Source: an uncultured Pseudomonadota bacterium (lineage in GTDB: Bacteria; Pseudomonadota; Gammaproteobacteria; Methylococcales; Methylomonadaceae). Taken from it: a stretch of DNA of 59,838 nucleotides. A program made the translations under genes and the position numbers. The notes beneath the pieces are model-generated. The model was not told the origin of the DNA. It saw nothing but the letters and a program-made list of their open reading frames with translations, and searched no databases. Location: the NCBI GenBank assembly GCA_903870545.1, contig CAIQDI010000003.1, forward strand, positions 1-59,838, written 5' to 3'. Below, in pieces: positions 16,597 to 25,925 of this stretch. Within the stretch, counting starts at the first letter, position 1. Each line of letters starts with the position of its first letter.

Positions 16597-18981
16597 ATGC
16601 CCTCAAAGTCTAAAAATCCCCTTGATTTCGCGTCAAAAAACGATCCTTTCGCTGAACGTGAAGCCGAAAAATACGATAATCCGATTCCGAGCCGCGAACT
16701 GATTTTGCAATTGCTCGAAGATACGGGGCGACCGCTAGGACGTGAAGATATTGCAGCGGCATTTGCGCTGGACGACGAAGAACGCTTGGAAGCCTTACGC
16801 CGTCGGTTACGCGCAATGGAACGCGATGGGCAATTATTATTCAATCGTGGCGGGCGTTATTGCTTGGTCAACAACAAAGATTTAATCGTTGGGCGCGTAA
16901 TTGGTCATGCCGATGGTTTTGGTTTTGTTCGCCCTGACGACGGTTCGGATGATTTATATTTATCGCCGCGTGAAATGAATGTGCTGTTACACAACGACCG
17001 TACCATCGTTCGCATTGTTGGTTTAGACCGCAAAGGACGACGCGAAGGCGCGGTGGTGGAAATTTTAGAACGCAACACCCATCAAATTGTCGGGCGTTTA
17101 TACAGTGAAGACGGTTTTACTTATGTGATTCCGGATAACAAAAATATCGCGCAAACCGTTTTAATCGAAAACGGTAAAACTGGCAATGCTGAACAAGGTC
17201 AAATTGTTGTCGCGGAAATCACTCAGCAACCGACGAAATTACACCAACCGCTCGGCAAAATCGTTGAAGTTCTTGGCGATCACTTGGCACCCGGAATGGA
17301 AATTGAAATGGCGATTCGGACGCACGAATTGCCTAACACTTGGTCAGCTGAATTACTCGCCGAAATTGCGCCACTCACTGCCGAAGTTCCCGAATCTGCC
17401 AAAGAAGGACGAGTCGATTTACGCGCCACGCCTTTAGTGACGATTGATGGCGAAGATGCCCGTGATTTTGACGATGCGGTTTATTGCAAAAAAACGCCCA
17501 AAGGTTGGAAATTATTGGTCGCGATTGCCGACGTTTCGCATTATGTGAAAATTAGCACAGAACTCGACCGCGAAGCCCATAAACGTAGCACGTCGGTTTA
17601 CTTTCCAGAGCAAGTGATTCCAATGTTGCCAGAGATTTTGTCGAACGGTTTATGTTCGCTGAATCCACACGTTGATCGGTTGTGTATGGTGTGCGAAATG
17701 CTGATTGACGAAGAAGGTCAAGTCGGACGAACTCGTTTTTATGAAGCGGTGATGCAATCGCACGCGCGTTTGACGTATAACGACGTGGCAAAAATGTTGG
17801 TCGAAGGTGACACGGTTTTAGCCGAAAAACACGCCAAGTTAATGCCTGATTTGCGCGAACTTTACGCGCTTTATCAAGCAATGCGAATTGCCCGTGAAAA
17901 ACGCGGTGCAATGGATTTCGACACGCAAGAAACCCGCATTGTGTTTGGTGAAAACCGCAAAATCGATAAAATTATTCCCGTCGTTCGCAACGACGCGCAT
18001 AAGTTAATCGAAGAATTTATGATTGCGGCAAACGGCGCAGCGGCACGGTATTTAAACAGTAAAAAAATGCCCAAATTGTTGCGCGTTCACGAAGGGCCGA
18101 GCGAAGAAAAATTAACCAATTTACGCACCTTTTTGGGTGAGTTAGGTTTACGGTTGACGGGCGATAATGAACCTACGCCTGTCGATTATATGAACCTGAT
18201 TGAAAGTATCAAAGACCGTCCCGACGCGCATTTGATTCAAACGGTGTTATTGCGCTCGATGTCGCAAGCCGTTTACAGTGCGGAAGAAAAAGGGCATTTT
18301 GGTTTAGCATTAGACGCTTACGCGCATTTCACTTCGCCGATTCGTCGTTATCCTGATTTATTGGTTCACCGCGCCATTCGCCATTGTTTGCATAATAAAA
18401 AGGCGGATAGTTTTATTTACGGCGTACCCGATATGGTGATGTTGGGCGAACATTGTTCCGCGAATGAACGCCGCGCCGACGATGCTACGCGCGATGTGAC
18501 GAATTGGCTCAAATGCGAATACATGATGGACAAAACGGGCGAGGATTTTGTCGGTGTTATTTCCGCCGTCACGTCGTTTGGTTTCTTTGTTGAATTGAAT
18601 GATATTTACGTTGAAGGTTTGGTGCATATCAGCGGTTTGGGGCAGGATTTTTTCCATTTTGACGCGCTTAGTCATCAGCTCAAAGGCGAACACAGCAACG
18701 TTCGTTACCGTTTGGGCGACACCGTCAAAGTGAAAGTGGCGCGAGTCGATTTGGACGAAAAGAAAATTGATTTTATGCTGGTAGGCGTGACGGCGAGGTC
18801 AAAATCAAACGCCGAAACACCTTTTAAATCATCGGATTCCAAGCCGAAACCGAAACATAAATCGGCAAAAAAACCTGAACCCGTGAAAGCGAAAATCAAT
18901 TCTGAAACGGTCACGCCAGCCAAGAAAAAGCGTCGCAGAAGAAACAATAAATCAGCACAAAAACCAGCGGTTGAATCATGA
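16597..18981 (+). CDS. rnr: Ribonuclease R
   Basis: A 794-residue 3'-to-5' exoribonuclease that degrades structured RNA. It has an N-terminal helix-turn-helix (LILQLLEDTGRPLGREDIAA), cold-shock domains (GRVIGHADGFGFVRPDD), the RNB catalytic domain with the aspartate cluster DGEDARDFDDAVY, the RRYPDLLVHRAI motif, an S1 domain (GEDFVGVISAVTSFGFFVEL) and a Lys/Arg-rich tail from about residue 735. The order and length match RNase R rather than RNase II. Its stop overlaps the start of the small lptM-like gene (ATGA). Confidence 0.96.
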   Translation: MPSKSKNPLDFASKNDPFAEREAEKYDNPIPSRELILQLLEDTGRPLGREDIAAAFALDDEERLEALRRRLRAMERDGQLLFNRGGRYCLVNNKDLIVGRVIGHADGFGFVRPDDGSDDLYLSPREMNVLLHNDRTIVRIVGLDRKGRREGAVVEILERNTHQIVGRLYSEDGFTYVIPDNKNIAQTVLIENGKTGNAEQGQIVVAEITQQPTKLHQPLGKIVEVLGDHLAPGMEIEMAIRTHELPNTWSAELLAEIAPLTAEVPESAKEGRVDLRATPLVTIDGEDARDFDDAVYCKKTPKGWKLLVAIADVSHYVKISTELDREAHKRSTSVYFPEQVIPMLPEILSNGLCSLNPHVDRLCMVCEMLIDEEGQVGRTRFYEAVMQSHARLTYNDVAKMLVEGDTVLAEKHAKLMPDLRELYALYQAMRIAREKRGAMDFDTQETRIVFGENRKIDKIIPVVRNDAHKLIEEFMIAANGAAARYLNSKKMPKLLRVHEGPSEEKLTNLRTFLGELGLRLTGDNEPTPVDYMNLIESIKDRPDAHLIQTVLLRSMSQAVYSAEEKGHFGLALDAYAHFTSPIRRYPDLLVHRAIRHCLHNKKADSFIYGVPDMVMLGEHCSANERRADDATRDVTNWLKCEYMMDKTGEDFVGVISAVTSFGFFVELNDIYVEGLVHISGLGQDFFHFDALSHQLKGEHSNVRYRLGDTVKVKVARVDLDEKKIDFMLVGVTARSKSNAETPFKSSDSKPKPKHKSAKKPEPVKAKINSETVTPAKKKRRRRNNKSAQKPAVES

Positions 18982-19097
18982 AAAAAATCCTTTTCACCGT
19001 TATGTTGACGTTATTTCTAACTGCGTGCGGACAAACGGGCAAATTAGTGTTGCCGAATAAAGCCGCTGAAGTTCAAAAAACAGCGTTACCGCTTTAA
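18978..19097 (+). CDS. lptM: LptM-like (YifL family) small lipoprotein
   Basis: A 39-residue gene starting with the ATG that overlaps the rnr stop as ATGA. The peptide has a lipoprotein signal (MKKILFTVMLTLFLTAC) with the lipidated Cys at position 17, followed by GQTGKLVLPNK. That motif matches the short conserved region of LptM (formerly YifL), which in E. coli binds the LptD/LptE LPS translocon and promotes its oxidative maturation. Usually this gene sits beside lysA/dapF; here lysA is 25 kb away. It is followed by a terminator. Confidence 0.8.
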   Translation: MKKILFTVMLTLFLTACGQTGKLVLPNKAAEVQKTALPL

Positions 19098-19120
19098 ACT
19101 GCGTCCATGTATCAAAAAAA

Positions 19121-19157
19121 AACCGCCCGTTGAGCAAGCTCGAAGGGCGGTTTTTTT
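19121..19157 (+). terminator. Intrinsic terminator after rnr-lptM
   Basis: AACCGCCC (19121-19128) pairs with GGGCGGTT (19145-19152). A small inner GAGC/GCTC pairing sits in the loop and seven T follow. It lies 24 bases after the lptM-like stop. The flanking A run would also allow function for the opposite strand gene ending at 19178. Confidence 0.9.
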
Positions 19158-19177
19158 GCAAGCGTTCAAAACAAAAG

Positions 19178-20131
19178 TTAGTTCGTTTTTGACCGAATCA
19201 CTTTGATATATTCCCCGCGTGCTTCACGAGTTGAACCCACAACCAAGCGTTGATTGCCAAATTCGTTCTGTTCAAGCTGCCCAGAAATTTCAATCATTTC
19301 ACTGTTAATAGCTTGCCCAACATACGTCGCAGTGAAACACACCACACGTTGAATCGTAGAATGTAAAATTTCAAATTCTGCGGGATAACAAAAAGCGCGG
19401 ACATCATTTGACACAATCGCTTGTAAAACAACTGCCCCCCGTTTTTTATAAATCATCACGTCACACGCGCCATTTGATTTATTACCTTCAACCACACTTA
19501 AATCAAACTTTCGTCCGTTGATTAAACCTTTATTGGTTTTACGGCATTCGTGCCAAACGTAATCGTCAAAACCCAAATCACAATCACGGCGTTCGTAAGA
19601 ATCACGCCAATCATTGTCGCTCAAATCTGCCAGCACATTTTGCTCAATTAACTCACGAATCACGGCGCGGCATTGGTGAAACGTCGTTGTGTCGTAGCAA
19701 ACTAAATCAATGTCAGACGATGCTTTTTGTTGGTGAATTAACAACGAACCCGTTACGCCAAGCTGATTTAAATCAATTCCAGCCTGTTCAAATAATCGGC
19801 ACAAATTCACACAATCATTTTCGATTTCATCATTCAGTGAATTTGCTAATAATTGCGTTAAACGGTTTTGTGGATGATGATGGATTGTGATTTTTTCGAC
19901 GGAAACAGCGTGTAACCCTGCATCAAATTCGGACGAATGAAAGCAATAATCAGGATAATTTTTAGCAAGTAAATCGTTCGCTTCATCGGTTTGAACTTTG
20001 CGCCATTGTCCATTTTCATGGCGAACATAACGCAAAAAACAGCGCACTTTTCCCGCTTCCAATCCTTCAGCAACCACGGCAAAAAGCAAACCTTCGGCAG
20101 TTTCAATAAAATTTTTCGGTGAAAAAATCAT
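19178..20131 (-). CDS. Nucleotidyltransferase-like protein of unknown role
   Basis: A 317-residue protein. The centre carries a minimal nucleotidyltransferase signature: GVTGSL at about 126-131 followed by SSDIDLVCYD, with metal-type aspartates near 140 and 142. This is the G-S-x(n)-D-x-D pattern of polymerase-beta-like enzymes. A region around LINGRKFDLSVVEG may supply the third acidic residue (Asp near 213). The N-terminal 120 residues and C-terminal 100 residues match nothing I recognise. The C-terminal part may be an OB-like strand-rich domain. Its ATG overlaps the batD stop (ATGA), so the two are coupled. Whether it modifies RNA, protein or a small molecule cannot be told. Confidence 0.7.
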   Translation of the reverse strand: MIFSPKNFIETAEGLLFAVVAEGLEAGKVRCFLRYVRHENGQWRKVQTDEANDLLAKNYPDYCFHSSEFDAGLHAVSVEKITIHHHPQNRLTQLLANSLNDEIENDCVNLCRLFEQAGIDLNQLGVTGSLLIHQQKASSDIDLVCYDTTTFHQCRAVIRELIEQNVLADLSDNDWRDSYERRDCDLGFDDYVWHECRKTNKGLINGRKFDLSVVEGNKSNGACDVMIYKKRGAVVLQAIVSNDVRAFCYPAEFEILHSTIQRVVCFTATYVGQAINSEMIEISGQLEQNEFGNQRLVVGSTREARGEYIKVIRSKTN

Positions 20132-21834
20132 AATTTATACAACGGTTGAAGCGCGTCAACGTCGGTACGAGCAGTGAATTTTGTTCGCACGCTATTTTCG
20201 CCAAAGGCTTTAAATAATTGTTTTCCTTGCCAAATATCAGTGTTTTTAGCGTAAAGCGAGGCATTGAGTTTCAAGATTTCATCACATAAAAACGCCTCAC
20301 AATGTGGCGCGATGGCTCCTAAACTGGTTTCGTTAAATTGCAATTTCCCCCATTCGAGCAATGCGGTTTTTGCATCTTCGGAATTGTCCGTCATGCACGC
20401 ATTTTTCAATTTTTTGACGCTGGATTTTAATGAGATTTCAGCTGGACTTTCTACCGTTTCAGAAACATTTTTTGCGGCGGCTTTCGATTTTAAAAACCCA
20501 AATCCTAACGTGATTAACCAGCCAACAGTTGAAAAAATGGCGATGAATTGCCACAAAAAATATTCCTTCTCTGTTTCAAAAATGGAGGGCGCGTTTTCAA
20601 GTGCATTTTCCGTATTTACACCATTTTGTGATGCTACCGGCGGCGAAATTGGCTCTGCAGTTTGAGCATTTTTAGCCGCGACAACCGTCAAATTTATTTC
20701 AGGCAACGTCGCCATTTCAACTTTTTTCGATTGTGTGTTGAACCACGAAATTTGAAGCGCGGGCAATGTGTAATTACCCGCTTTAGCGGGAATAAACGCA
20801 ATTTTTTCTTCCCGACTTGCCATAATGCCAGCCACGGTTTTCTCTTCGTGCAAAACAGGTTGATCGTTGTAGGCTTTGAGTTGTGCGTCGATTTTGGAGC
20901 TGTTTAATTCTGGAATTTGCCCCACCGTTGAACCTCGCGCCACTAATTTCACCGTGCGCGTCAACGGCTCGCCGACTTTCATTTGTGTGGTATCGCCCGA
21001 CCACGTTTGCGTCAATTCAATTTCTTCCGCCGTGAGCCAATGCGAATTCGTAAACGTCGCCGGAATTGGCTGCACGTTGAGCGTCACCGCATTCGATTTT
21101 ACAATACGCCGCTGTGTCGTTTGGGAATTAAAAAAGGAATTATTTTGCCGCCCACGCGCCACAGTGTCCGCCGTCAAAATTAGTGGTTTTATCGTAATCG
21201 TGCCACTTTTTTGTGGAAAAATAGCGTACTTTCGCTCAATCACCACATACGTTACGCCGCTCACTTGCGTGGTGTAATTCGCGTCGTCCGCCAATTTTTC
21301 AATCACCGCGTCGTTTAATTCGGGTTCGCTCAAATTCGCTTTCGCTAAATCCACGCGCCGATACAATTTCACCGTGTACAACACTTGCGATTGAATAAAC
21401 GGTTTTTCGGTGTTCGTCGTGACTTCCAAATACAAATCATCGTCATCGTGCGCGGCGTTTTTATTCACTGTAGAACTGGGCGAAACGACAATTTTCAACG
21501 CCGGACTCGCATCGCTGCCGAACTTAATCACCGGAATAATCAAATTGCCCGAATCGTTCGCCATCACCGTGACAATCCACTGGATAATGCGATTTGATTT
21601 GCCATTCACAAATTCAAAACGGCTGTTTTCGCTCTGATTTTGAATGGTAAAATCTTGCTCTAACGGACTAAAATCAGGATCCGCATCGGGCGATTCCGAA
21701 GCCGTAAAAATAATTTGAAAAGATTCGTCCACGCTGACAGGGCTTCTATCAAGTGAAACCGTGATGTCCGTGGCGAAAACGTGGGTCGAAAAAAAAGCTA
21801 ACCAAAATGCAAAAATGAAAAGGGTGGCACGCAT
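20128..21834 (-). CDS. batD: BatD family protein (oxygen-tolerance/Bat operon type)
   Basis: A 568-residue envelope protein. It has a signal peptide ending THVFA at about residue 22, then repeated Ig-like beta domains (ITVSLDRSPVSVDESFQIIFTA; LYLEVTTNTEKPFIQSQVLYTVKLYRR), one membrane helix near residue 430 (FLWQFIAIFSTVGWLITLGF) and a cytosolic C-terminal helical domain. This is the BatD architecture, known from Bacteroides aerotolerance operons with MoxR ATPase and von Willebrand proteins. None of those partners is in view; the neighbours are a PIN toxin four bases before and a nucleotidyltransferase-like gene overlapping after. It is therefore an orphan here or the tail of a rearranged operon. 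Confidence 0.85.
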   Translation of the reverse strand: MRATLFIFAFWLAFFSTHVFATDITVSLDRSPVSVDESFQIIFTASESPDADPDFSPLEQDFTIQNQSENSRFEFVNGKSNRIIQWIVTVMANDSGNLIIPVIKFGSDASPALKIVVSPSSTVNKNAAHDDDDLYLEVTTNTEKPFIQSQVLYTVKLYRRVDLAKANLSEPELNDAVIEKLADDANYTTQVSGVTYVVIERKYAIFPQKSGTITIKPLILTADTVARGRQNNSFFNSQTTQRRIVKSNAVTLNVQPIPATFTNSHWLTAEEIELTQTWSGDTTQMKVGEPLTRTVKLVARGSTVGQIPELNSSKIDAQLKAYNDQPVLHEEKTVAGIMASREEKIAFIPAKAGNYTLPALQISWFNTQSKKVEMATLPEINLTVVAAKNAQTAEPISPPVASQNGVNTENALENAPSIFETEKEYFLWQFIAIFSTVGWLITLGFGFLKSKAAAKNVSETVESPAEISLKSSVKKLKNACMTDNSEDAKTALLEWGKLQFNETSLGAIAPHCEAFLCDEILKLNASLYAKNTDIWQGKQLFKAFGENSVRTKFTARTDVDALQPLYKL

Positions 21835-21838
21835 GATT

Positions 21839-22255
21839 TTACCCTTTGAATGGATTAACGATGGTCAAAGTATTTTCAATAAGTTGTTTGTGCTGCATAT
21901 CTTCAGAATACAAAATATCGCATTTGGCTTCTAACGCACTGGCGACAATTAAGCTGTCCCAATAAGAAAATTTGTATTTCAATTTGATTTTATGTGCGAG
22001 GCGAATCGTTGTGATTTGTGCAACGTGAATATCAGTAATATCGATAATTGTTTCGACGTTATCTTGAATTAAATTATCCGCAACTTTGTTTTTGAGTAAC
22101 ACGCTGTAGTATTCATTTAAAACTTGGGTACTCGTGATTAAAACAGGCAACGATTCTAATAATTTCAGCGCAATGTTCGACTTTGCACCATTTTTTGTAT
22201 CGTCTAAATGTGCATAAACAAAAATGTTGGTGTCGATAAATGATTTATCTTTCAT
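21839..22255 (-). CDS. PIN-domain (VapC-like) ribonuclease toxin
   Basis: About 138 residues from the ATG at 22255; a frame extending to 22324 lies inside the partner gene and is rejected. The protein starts MKDKSFIDTNIFVYAHLDD, the first PIN aspartate, and continues with the conserved Glu in VLNEYYSVL, then YKFSYWDSLIVASAL with the second acidic residue, and SEDMQHKQL with the third. These form the Mg-dependent RNase site. It overlaps the upstream small gene at 22245 by 11 bases, typical of a VapBC-like operon. The target RNA is unknown. Confidence 0.85.
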   Translation of the reverse strand: MKDKSFIDTNIFVYAHLDDTKNGAKSNIALKLLESLPVLITSTQVLNEYYSVLLKNKVADNLIQDNVETIIDITDIHVAQITTIRLAHKIKLKYKFSYWDSLIVASALEAKCDILYSEDMQHKQLIENTLTIVNPFKG

Positions 22256-22457
22256 GTAACTCGTCACGATTTGGCAAAGTAATGTTATCGACCAAAATGC
22301 GATGTGCAAAGACTTTGCGAGCATTTTTAGGTTTAACGGTGGTGTTATTGCGTATCACAATAATGGTGAATTTTTCGCCCGTTGCAATCGGTAAATCGGA
22401 CAATAAAAAACTGTGCGAGCTATCCATTACCGCTTCTTTTGCCAATACAACTTGCAT
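22245..22457 (-). CDS. Putative antitoxin partner of the PIN toxin
   Basis: A 70-residue protein whose ATG at 22457 follows a strong GGAGG ribosome site at seven bases; a TTG four codons earlier lies within that site and is rejected. It begins MQVVLAKEAVMDSSHSFLLSDLP and has a strand-rich centre (GEKFTIIVIRNN), then a basic and acidic tail. It does not match the common AbrB, RHH or Phd antitoxins that I know. Its position before, and overlap with, a PIN toxin is the main evidence for an antitoxin role. It is separated from asd by a terminator. Confidence 0.6.
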   Translation of the reverse strand: MQVVLAKEAVMDSSHSFLLSDLPIATGEKFTIIVIRNNTTVKPKNARKVFAHRILVDNITLPNRDELHER

Positions 22458-22473
22458 AATTTCCTCCAAAATG

Positions 22474-22502
22474 AAAAAGGTGCGAAATGTGTTCGCACCT
22501 TT
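22474..22502 (-). terminator. Intrinsic terminator after asd
   Basis: AAAGGTGCGAA (22476-22486) pairs with TTCGCACCTTT (22492-22502) around five bases. On the minus strand the stem is followed by a T run (CACCTTTTTCAT). It ends the leu-asd run before the PIN toxin module. Confidence 0.88.
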
Positions 22503-22507
22503 GATTT

Positions 22508-23530
22508 TTACAAATAATCGCGAATTAACACTTCGGCAATTTGAATGCTGTTTAACGCCGCGCCTTTGCGAATGTTGTCAGAAACCACCCACAAATCAAT
22601 GCCGCGTGGATGCGAAATGTCTTCACGAATTCGGCTGACAAACGTGGCATCTTGTCCGGTTGAATGTGTGACGGCGGTCGCATAACCACCATTTACACGT
22701 TCATCAACAACGGTTATTCCTGGTGCATTTTCAAGCAATTTACGCACTTCGTCAGCGGTAATTTTATCGCGGGTTTCAATATGAACCGCTTCGGAATGAC
22801 CGTAAAAAACCGGCACACGAACCGCTGTTGCGTTCACTAAAATGTTTTTGTCGCCCATAATTTTTTGCGTTTCCCACACCATTTTCATTTCTTCTTTGGT
22901 GTAACCGTTTTCCATAAACACGTCGATTTGCGGCAATACATTGAACGCAATTTGATGAGGATAAACGCTTGGCTCGACTTTTTTAGAATTGAAAATGCCA
23001 GCGGTTTGCTGACCTAATTCTTCAATCGCTTCTTTGCCCGTGCCAGAAACCGCTTGATACGTCGCCACGTTAATGCGCGTAATGCCAACTGCGTCATGAA
23101 TCGGTTTTAACGCCACCAACATTTGAATCGTCGAACAATTTGGATTCGCAATAATGCCGTGATTTTTATAATCGGCAATCGCTTCAGGATTCACTTCGGG
23201 AACGACGAGCGGAATGTCATCGACGTAGCGAAATTGCGAGGTGTTATCAATCACGACGCAACCTGCGGCTGCGGCGATGGGTGCGTAAATTTCAGAAACC
23301 GACGCACCAGGTGAAAACAAACCGATTTGTACTTTGGAAAAATCGAACTTTGCCAAATCTTGCACAACCAACGTGCCACCGTTAAATTCAACACGTTTAC
23401 CAACCGAATTTGCGCTCGCCAAAGCGTAGACTTCACCAACGGGGAAATTGCGTTCGGCTAAAATTTCCAGCATCGTTTCACCAACTGCACCCGTTGCACC
23501 CACTACCGCGACGTTATAAGTTTTGCTCAT
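22508..23530 (-). CDS. asd: Aspartate-semialdehyde dehydrogenase
   Basis: About 340 residues from the ATG at 23530, which has a GGAAG ribosome site. A frame reaching 23584 overlaps leuB and lacks the expected start. The enzyme reduces aspartyl phosphate with NADPH to the semialdehyde used for lysine, threonine and methionine. NADP-binding VAVVGATGAVGETML opens the protein, the catalytic cysteine lies in NPNCSTIQML, and the C-terminal DLWVVSDNIRKGAALN contains the substrate-binding region. It is three bases after leuB, which fits a leu-asd operon common in gammaproteobacteria. Confidence 0.96.
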   Translation of the reverse strand: MSKTYNVAVVGATGAVGETMLEILAERNFPVGEVYALASANSVGKRVEFNGGTLVVQDLAKFDFSKVQIGLFSPGASVSEIYAPIAAAAGCVVIDNTSQFRYVDDIPLVVPEVNPEAIADYKNHGIIANPNCSTIQMLVALKPIHDAVGITRINVATYQAVSGTGKEAIEELGQQTAGIFNSKKVEPSVYPHQIAFNVLPQIDVFMENGYTKEEMKMVWETQKIMGDKNILVNATAVRVPVFYGHSEAVHIETRDKITADEVRKLLENAPGITVVDERVNGGYATAVTHSTGQDATFVSRIREDISHPRGIDLWVVSDNIRKGAALNSIQIAEVLIRDYL

Positions 23531-23532
23531 TT

Positions 23533-24618
23533 TTAACTTCCTTTTTTCAACGCATTTACCACCGCGTCGCCCATTTCTGAACAACTCACTTTTGTCATAC
23601 CTTCTGAATAAATATCGACCGTGCGAACGTTTGAATCGAGCGCGTCATTCACCGCTTTTTCGATACGTTTCGCGGCTTCTTCATTGTTGAAAGTGTAGCG
23701 TAACATCATCGCCACCGACAAAATGGTCGCCAATGGATTCGCAAGATTTTTGCCCGCAATATCAGGCGCAGAGCCATGAATGGGTTCGTACATTCCTTTG
23801 CCATTCGCATCAAGCGAAGCCGATGGCAACATACCAATTGAACCCGTCAACATCGACGCACAATCTGACAACACGTCGCCGAACAAATTACTCGTCACCA
23901 TCACGTCGAATTGTTTTGGCGCACGAACCAACTGCATTGCCGCGTTATCAACGTACATGTGCGACAACGCAACATCAGGATATTCTTTGCCAACTTCGGT
24001 CATGATTTCGCGCCAAAATTCGGTGCATTCCAACACGTTCGCTTTATCAACAGAGCAGAGTTTTTTGTTCCGTTTTTGGGCAATTTTGAATGCAGAATGT
24101 CCAATGCGACGGATTTCAGATTCGGTGTAAGTCGCTGTGTTGAAACCTTGGCGTTCGCCGTTTTCTAAAACACGAATGCCGCGTGGTTGACCAAAATAAA
24201 TCCCACCCGTTAATTCACGCACAATCATTAAATCCAAACCCGACACGATTTCAGGCTTTAACGTCGAAGCGTCGGCAAGTTGTGGATATAAAATCGCAGG
24301 ACGCAAATTTGAAAATAAGCCCAACGTCGAACGCAAACCCAACAAACCTTTTTCAGGACGCACTGAAATATCGAGCGATTCCCATTTATAACCACCGACT
24401 GCACCCAACAAAATCGCGTCAGCAGGCGTGACTAAATCAATGGTTTGTTGTGGAAATGGCGTGCCGTAAACGTCATACGCCGCGCCACCGATTAGCCCGT
24501 GTTCAAACTCAAAGCCCAACGCCATATCCACGTTGAGAAAATCTAAAACTTTTAACGCTTCGGTGACGATTTCTGTGCCGATGCCATCACCAGGTAAAAC
24601 TGCAATTTTTTTTGTCAT
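23533..24618 (-). CDS. leuB: 3-isopropylmalate dehydrogenase
   Basis: A 361-residue NAD-dependent decarboxylating dehydrogenase that makes 2-oxoisocaproate for leucine. It starts [18 protein letters not shown] and shows [10 protein letters not shown], the substrate arginine region [21 protein letters not shown], the [13 protein letters not shown] loop, the catalytic Lys/Tyr region and the metal aspartates near [26 protein letters not shown] binds NAD. It lies 26 bases after leuD and three before asd. Confidence 0.97.
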   Translation of the reverse strand: MTKKIAVLPGDGIGTEIVTEALKVLDFLNVDMALGFEFEHGLIGGAAYDVYGTPFPQQTIDLVTPADAILLGAVGGYKWESLDISVRPEKGLLGLRSTLGLFSNLRPAILYPQLADASTLKPEIVSGLDLMIVRELTGGIYFGQPRGIRVLENGERQGFNTATYTESEIRRIGHSAFKIAQKRNKKLCSVDKANVLECTEFWREIMTEVGKEYPDVALSHMYVDNAAMQLVRAPKQFDVMVTSNLFGDVLSDCASMLTGSIGMLPSASLDANGKGMYEPIHGSAPDIAGKNLANPLATILSVAMMLRYTFNNEEAAKRIEKAVNDALDSNVRTVDIYSEGMTKVSCSEMGDAVVNALKKGS

Positions 24619-24644
24619 GTAACTAAAACCTTTTTCTTAATTTT

Positions 24645-25289
24645 TTAAATTGAAACTTCTCGAAACAACCACGGCGCACGTTTGGCGCGTTCGGTTTCGT
24701 AAGCATGAATTTTATCCGCGTGTTGCAACGTTAAACCAATATCGTCTAAACCGTTCAGCAAACGGAATTTACGATTTTCATCCACGTCAAACGCAATCGT
24801 TTTGCCGCTTGGCGTGCTAATGGTTTGCGTGACTAAATCAATCGTCAACGCATAATCATCGTTCAATTCTTTGAACAAACCGTCCACAATTTCAGCGTCT
24901 AGCGCAATCGGTAACAAACCATTTTTGAAACAGTTATTGTAGAAAATATCAGCAAAACTTGGCGCAATAATCGCCCGAAAACCGTAATCTTCCAATGCCC
25001 ACGGCGCGTGTTCGCGTGACGAACCACAACCGAAATTTTCACGAGTCAGCAAAATTTGTGCGCTTTTGTATTGTGATTTATTCAGCACGAAATCGTTGTT
25101 AATCGGGCGATTGGTACAATCCATATCGGGTTGCCCTTGGTCTAAATATCGCCATTCGTCGAACAAATAAACGCCAAAACCCGTGCGGCGAATCGATTTC
25201 AAAAATTGTTTTGGAATAATTGCGTCGGTATCGACATTGGCGCGGTCAAGTGGCGCGACAATTGACGTTAAAGTGGTAAAAGCTCTCAT
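24645..25289 (-). CDS. leuD: 3-isopropylmalate dehydratase small subunit
   Basis: A 214-residue swivel-domain subunit of isopropylmalate isomerase. It has the conserved [18 protein letters not shown] near the start, then the substrate-recognition segment [20 protein letters not shown] and the [21 protein letters not shown] block. It works with LeuC (25926-27338) to convert 2- to 3-isopropylmalate. Its ATG overlaps the stop of a PD-(D/E)XK-like gene that separates it from leuC, which is unusual because leuC and leuD are normally adjacent. Confidence 0.97.
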   Translation of the reverse strand: MRAFTTLTSIVAPLDRANVDTDAIIPKQFLKSIRRTGFGVYLFDEWRYLDQGQPDMDCTNRPINNDFVLNKSQYKSAQILLTRENFGCGSSREHAPWALEDYGFRAIIAPSFADIFYNNCFKNGLLPIALDAEIVDGLFKELNDDYALTIDLVTQTISTPSGKTIAFDVDENRKFRLLNGLDDIGLTLQHADKIHAYETERAKRAPWLFREVSI

Positions 25290-25894
25290 ATATTTTTTGG
25301 GGAATAAAGATTAACAATATGTTGAAAAATGCCTAATAGACCGCTGATGTTGTCTAAATAATAGCGTTGGTTATCAAGATAAATTTTGTTGTGTTCCAGC
25401 TTTAAAAACTGCCAATCATCGCCCGTACTGACACAGCCATAAATAACTTCTAAAGGCTGATTATGTTGCTGGTTGAATAAATTTGCGCCAACTAACTGAG
25501 CAATACACCGCGCTAAACCATAATTGATGTTGTCGTTTTTCGCTTCGACTAACGCAAAAACAGGGCTTTCTAAAAAGTAACTGTGCGCTTTATTACTTAA
25601 AATAAAATCGCATTCGCCGTTTAAACCCAATTTACTATCGGCATTCAGCATTATTCCAGAATGTAACGATATTTTTTCGCTATTGCGTTTTAAAGTTTCA
25701 GCCAAAATCGGCATGATAATTAGCTCTGATTTCGCTTTTTCACTATTCAAAGCAATTAACCTGCTCAAACTCAACGTTTCTTGCAACCAAGCACTAGGCG
25801 TAAGCGGTTCAATTCGTTCAAATAGATTTTGTGTTTCTAAACTAAGTGAAAATTGTTGTTGCAGCTTCGCCAAAGTGAATTTTTTATAGGACAT
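25286..25894 (-). CDS. PD-(D/E)XK nuclease-like protein inserted in the leu operon
   Basis: A 202-residue protein without signal peptide or membrane helix. The central GECDFILS (Asp near 114) followed by [23 protein letters not shown] forms the D-x(n)-E-x-K pattern of the PD-(D/E)XK nuclease superfamily, with the downstream Gln in the alpha helix typical of the fold. Such small proteins are common in cyanobacteria and other bacteria and often have no assigned role. It sits between leuC (31 bases before) and leuD (ATGA overlap after) and is coupled to leuD. No evidence links it to leucine synthesis, so it may be a mobile insertion that kept the operon intact. Confidence 0.7.
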   Translation of the reverse strand: MSYKKFTLAKLQQQFSLSLETQNLFERIEPLTPSAWLQETLSLSRLIALNSEKAKSELIIMPILAETLKRNSEKISLHSGIMLNADSKLGLNGECDFILSNKAHSYFLESPVFALVEAKNDNINYGLARCIAQLVGANLFNQQHNQPLEVIYGCVSTGDDWQFLKLEHNKIYLDNQRYYLDNISGLLGIFQHIVNLYSPKNI

Positions 25895-25925
25895 TTTTCA
25901 ACCTGAATTTAGCAAGATTGTCGGA

